Origin: Bacteroidales bacterium
GTDB taxonomy: Bacteria > Bacteroidota > Bacteroidia > Bacteroidales > Marinilabiliaceae
Direction of reading: 5' to 3'
DNA length: 26,173 bases
Assembly (NCBI GenBank): GCA_900766825.1
Contig: CAAFWU010000089.1
Coordinates: 1 to 26,173 of the forward strand
The translations under genes and the position numbers were made by a program. This document shows, in pieces, positions 23,950 through 26,173 of this stretch. Numbering within the stretch: the first letter of the stretch is position 1; each line of letters begins with the position of its first letter. The notes under the pieces are model-generated. The model did not search any database and was not told where the DNA came from. It saw only the letters and a program-made list of their open reading frames with translations.

Positions 23950-24765
23950 ATGAACGAAACGATTGCGAACTCGCTTAAGGAGTTTATTCCTGCCTTGCTG
24001 TCCTTCAGCAAGATGCTCATTGTGGCCATTATAATGCTCGTGCTGGGCTTCTGGCTAATAAAGAAACTGACCACTACCATCAAACGCATAATGGAGAAGC
24101 GCAAAGTGGATGAGACATTGTCATCGTTCACCCTGAGCGTTGTGGGCATTGCCTTGAAAGTACTGCTCCTGATAAGCGTGATTTCGTATGTTGGCATACC
24201 AATGACTTCGTTTGTTGCCATCTTGGGTGCCGCATCGTTGGCCGTGGGCATGGCGTTGCAGGGTACCTTGCAGAACTTTGCAGGCGGCGTAATGTTGCTT
24301 TTGTTCCGTCCCTTCAAGATAGGAGATTTTGTTGAGGTACAGGGCTTTACTGGCGTTGTTAAGGAGATTCAGATTTTCAACACAGTGCTGACCACAGGCG
24401 ACAATAAGGTGATTATGATCCCCAACGGTGGCATATCGACAAGTTCGATGACCAACTACAGCCGCATGGAAACCCGCCGTGTAGACTTCACCTTCGGCAT
24501 AGGCTATGGCGACGACATTGACAAGGCCTATGCAGCAATTCGTACAGTGATTGACCGCAACGAGTTGATTCTTAAGGATCCAGAACCTTTCATGGCCGTA
24601 TCGAACTTGGGCGACAGCAGCGTGGACATTGTTGTTCGCGTATGGGCCAAGGGTGCCGACTACTGGACAGTGTTCTTCTACATGAACGAGTTTATAAAGA
24701 AAGAGTTTGATGCTCAGGGCATTAACATACCTTTCCCACAGTGCGATGTTCATTTGATTAAGTAA
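23950..24765 (+). CDS. Small-conductance mechanosensitive channel (MscS type)
   Basis: This is a 271-residue protein, close to E. coli MscS (286). Three helices are visible: about 20-40, 61-83 and the pore-lining TM3 at 88-120, with the Gly/Ala pattern A-A-S-L-A-V-G-M-A-L-Q-G and the following R-P-F-K-I-G-D (119-126). The cytoplasmic beta-domain contains V-I-M-I-P-N-G-G (154-161) and a mixed alpha/beta C-terminal cage portion. The protein opens under membrane tension to release solutes during osmotic downshock. It is 44 bases ahead of the DUF3078 protein and shares its terminator. The start is an ATG preceded by a purine-rich stretch. Regulation is unknown. Confidence 0.93.
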   Translation: MNETIANSLKEFIPALLSFSKMLIVAIIMLVLGFWLIKKLTTTIKRIMEKRKVDETLSSFTLSVVGIALKVLLLISVISYVGIPMTSFVAILGAASLAVGMALQGTLQNFAGGVMLLLFRPFKIGDFVEVQGFTGVVKEIQIFNTVLTTGDNKVIMIPNGGISTSSMTNYSRMETRRVDFTFGIGYGDDIDKAYAAIRTVIDRNELILKDPEPFMAVSNLGDSSVDIVVRVWAKGADYWTVFFYMNEFIKKEFDAQGINIPFPQCDVHLIK

Positions 24766-24809
24766 GAAAGAACAGAAGAAGCGCATTAGAAGTCATTAGA
24801 AATATTGTG

Positions 24810-25760
24810 ATGAGACACATACTAAAGTTGCTGATGCCCGTGGCATTGGTTATTGCAACAGGAGAGACAATTGCGGTAAGTGCCCAAGAGGCTTCGTCGG
24901 CAGATGCTAAGGAGACCACGGAAACTAAGCCCTCGAAGTGGAAGAAGGGTATGTTTTCTTCGTTCACCTTCAACCAGATAGCATTAAAGAACTGGGCTGC
25001 GGGTGGTAAGAACTCATTCTCAGGAACGCTGTTGGCATCGGGCTACGCCAATTACAAGAGCGAGCGTGCAACATGGGACAACCTATTGGAGTTGGGCTAT
25101 GGCGTGATGCGCTACAAGGGCGAGGACTATCAGAAGTCGGAGGATAAGATACATCTCTCGTCGGTGTATGGTTACGACGCAGCCAAGCAGAAACTGTTCT
25201 ACTCGGGCTCGTTTGACTTCAAGAGCCAGTTTGGCAAGGGCTACAAGTATGGTGCCGACACCACGGTGGTTTCCAAATTTATGTCACCAGGCTACTTTAA
25301 CATAGCACTTGGTTTGCTATATAAGCCAAACGACCGATTTTCTATCTCGCTGTCGCCAGTGGCAGGCAAGATAACGGTGGTTAGCGACACAACACTTTCG
25401 GAGATATATGGCGTTGGGGCTGGGGAAAAATCCCGCGGTGAGTTTGGTGCCTCAGCCAAAGTGCTGTATAATCACCCGAATTTGGTAAAGAATGTGGACT
25501 ATTACTTCCGTGGCGACTTCTTCACCAACTGGAAAGAACATCCTGAACACATTGATGTGGACATAGAAACGGGCTTCAACCTGAAGGTAAATGATTGGTT
25601 GACAGCTCTTATTAAGGTCAACTTGCTGTTTGATGACGACATAAAGTACAAAGAGGATTACATTGATGCCGAGGGCAACACAGCCACACGAGAGCGTGGT
25701 GCCCGCCTACAATGCAAGGAGCTCTTCGGCTTCGGTCTGTCGTTTAAAATAGACAAGTAG
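24810..25760 (+). CDS. DUF3078 outer-membrane protein
   Basis: This is a 316-residue protein. The upstream GTG at 24807 directly precedes the ATG at 24810, and the ATG is preferred. A signal peptide (about 1-25, ending V-S-A) leads into a short acidic linker (E-A-S-S-A-D-A-K-E) and then a beta-rich region typical of DUF3078: W-K-K-G-M-F-S-S-F-T-F-N-Q-I-A-L-K-N-W-A-A-G-G (about 45-67), with alternating aromatic strands (N-Y-K-S-E-R-A-T-W-D-N, Y-R-F-S-type repeats) and the C-terminus F-G-F-G-L-S-F-K-I-D-K. The pattern suggests an outer-membrane barrel. The function is unestablished. It is in an operon with the MscS gene (44-base gap), so a link to envelope stress or osmotic adaptation is possible but only inferred. 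Confidence 0.87.
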   Translation: MRHILKLLMPVALVIATGETIAVSAQEASSADAKETTETKPSKWKKGMFSSFTFNQIALKNWAAGGKNSFSGTLLASGYANYKSERATWDNLLELGYGVMRYKGEDYQKSEDKIHLSSVYGYDAAKQKLFYSGSFDFKSQFGKGYKYGADTTVVSKFMSPGYFNIALGLLYKPNDRFSISLSPVAGKITVVSDTTLSEIYGVGAGEKSRGEFGASAKVLYNHPNLVKNVDYYFRGDFFTNWKEHPEHIDVDIETGFNLKVNDWLTALIKVNLLFDDDIKYKEDYIDAEGNTATRERGARLQCKELFGFGLSFKIDK

Positions 25761-25799
25761 TAGGGACTTTGTTCTGAAGGAAGATTTTGAATTTAGGGT

Positions 25800-25841
25800 A
25801 ATCCGCAATTCACCTTAGACAGTTGAGGTGGATTGCGGATT
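25800..25841 (+). terminator. Terminator of the MscS-DUF3078 operon
   Basis: A 16-bp stem, AATCCGCAATTCACCT (25800-25815) with AGGTGGATTGCGGATT (25826-25841), with one T-G wobble and a 10-base loop, starts 40 bases after the stop codon. The tract that follows (AGTCTTAGG) is poor in U, so termination may be inefficient. Confidence 0.7.
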
Positions 25842-25875
25842 AGTCTTAGGAGGATGTTAAGTTAAACAAAAAGAA

Positions 25876-26173
25876 ATGGTTATGATAGATGCTAAAACGC
25901 TGCGATGTTGCAAAGATGACAAAAGATGGGAGATTCTGCGGAGCGAATATGTGCTACGGGATAGGCATTTGGTTGTTCGGCGTGATAAGATACGCCAACC
26001 TACTGGTGTTGAGATAGATGACTATTGGGTGCTTGAGTACCCAGAATGGATAAATGTTATTGCAATGGATGGGGATGGACGAATGATAATGGAGCGACAG
26101 TATAGGCATGCTATGGGATGGACGGCATATGAGATACCAGCGGGATGTGCAGAAGCAGGAGAGACTCCATTGG
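25876..26173 (+). CDS. NUDIX hydrolase, 5' part (cut by the right edge)
   Basis: The frame is open from the ATG at 25876 to the window end, 99 residues. An ATG two codons on (25882) is a possible alternative start. The visible sequence has the strand pattern leading to the NUDIX box, with E-I-P-A-G-C-A-E-A-G-E near residues 86-96; G followed by five residues and E is the start of the box GX5EX7REUXEEXGU. The catalytic R-E-x-x-E-E part lies beyond the edge. The preceding R-Q-Y-R-H and the E-I-P-A-G context are typical of ADP-ribose/ADP-sugar pyrophosphatases, so that is the likely activity. It may be read from the preceding operon if its terminator leaks, since no clear promoter lies in the 115 bases in front. 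Confidence 0.85.
   Translation, partial: MVMIDAKTLRCCKDDKRWEILRSEYVLRDRHLVVRRDKIRQPTGVEIDDYWVLEYPEWINVIAMDGDGRMIMERQYRHAMGWTAYEIPAGCAEAGETPL

Noticed and set aside
1..26173. CRISPR arrays, insertion sequences, integrases or phage genes
   Set aside because: No regularly spaced direct repeats, transposase or integrase signatures were seen in the window.

Overview
The window looks like a chromosomal segment from a member of the Bacteroidales. Family-level evidence: DUF1573, DUF4465, DUF5106, DUF3078 and DUF2461 proteins, TlpA-like proteins with DUF4369-type N-termini, and lipoproteins with Bacteroidetes-style signal peptides. Promoter evidence: several upstream regions carry the Bacteroidetes -7 element TAnnTTTG, and Shine-Dalgarno sites are not obvious. 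I see no tRNA, rRNA, CRISPR array, insertion sequence or phage gene.

Layout. Bases 1 to about 19.86 kb are coded almost entirely on the minus strand. Read in transcription order from the right they are: an Amt ammonium transporter with its own promoter and strong terminator; a five-gene run of close spacing (DUF5106/TlpA thioredoxin, DUF4465 lipoprotein, two half-size chromate-transporter (CHR) proteins, and an orphan membrane histidine kinase with a periplasmic substrate-binding-like sensor); a lipid/polyene-type biosynthetic and export group (ketosynthase, acyl carrier protein, MMPL/RND-type exporter, CrtI-like FAD oxidoreductase, LolA-like periplasmic carrier); a lone TolC-family outer-membrane protein; a DUF2461 protein; a two-domain DUF1573 protein; and a TlpA-like lipoprotein cut off by the left edge. 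After a 451-base non-coding stretch the orientation flips. On the plus strand follow an AddB-like PD-(D/E)XK nuclease with a four-cysteine iron-sulfur motif, a 589-base gene-free gap, a small MscS channel with a DUF3078 outer-membrane protein, and a NUDIX hydrolase cut off by the right edge.

How the genes fit together. The most coherent functional unit is 4966-11785. Its gene set resembles the core of Bacteroidetes aryl-polyene/flexirubin-like clusters: KS plus ACP build a chain, a CrtI-like enzyme alters its unsaturation, an MMPL exporter moves it across the inner membrane, and a LolA-like carrier moves it across the periplasm. The usual ketoreductase, dehydratase, second ketosynthase, ammonia-lyase and acyltransferase genes are not in the window, so this is either a stripped cluster or one whose partners are elsewhere. 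Regulatory signals inside it (a hairpin plus possible promoter between KS and ACP, and a terminator between ACP and exporter) suggest the genes are not one simple operon.

The clearest oddities are a TlpA-like protein whose CxxC is replaced by D-P-D-S, the split-up biosynthetic group with an internal terminator, an AddB-like nuclease with an acidic insertion and no AddA neighbour, a telomere-like G-tract cluster upstream of that nuclease, and promoter elements overlapping a neighbour's terminator.
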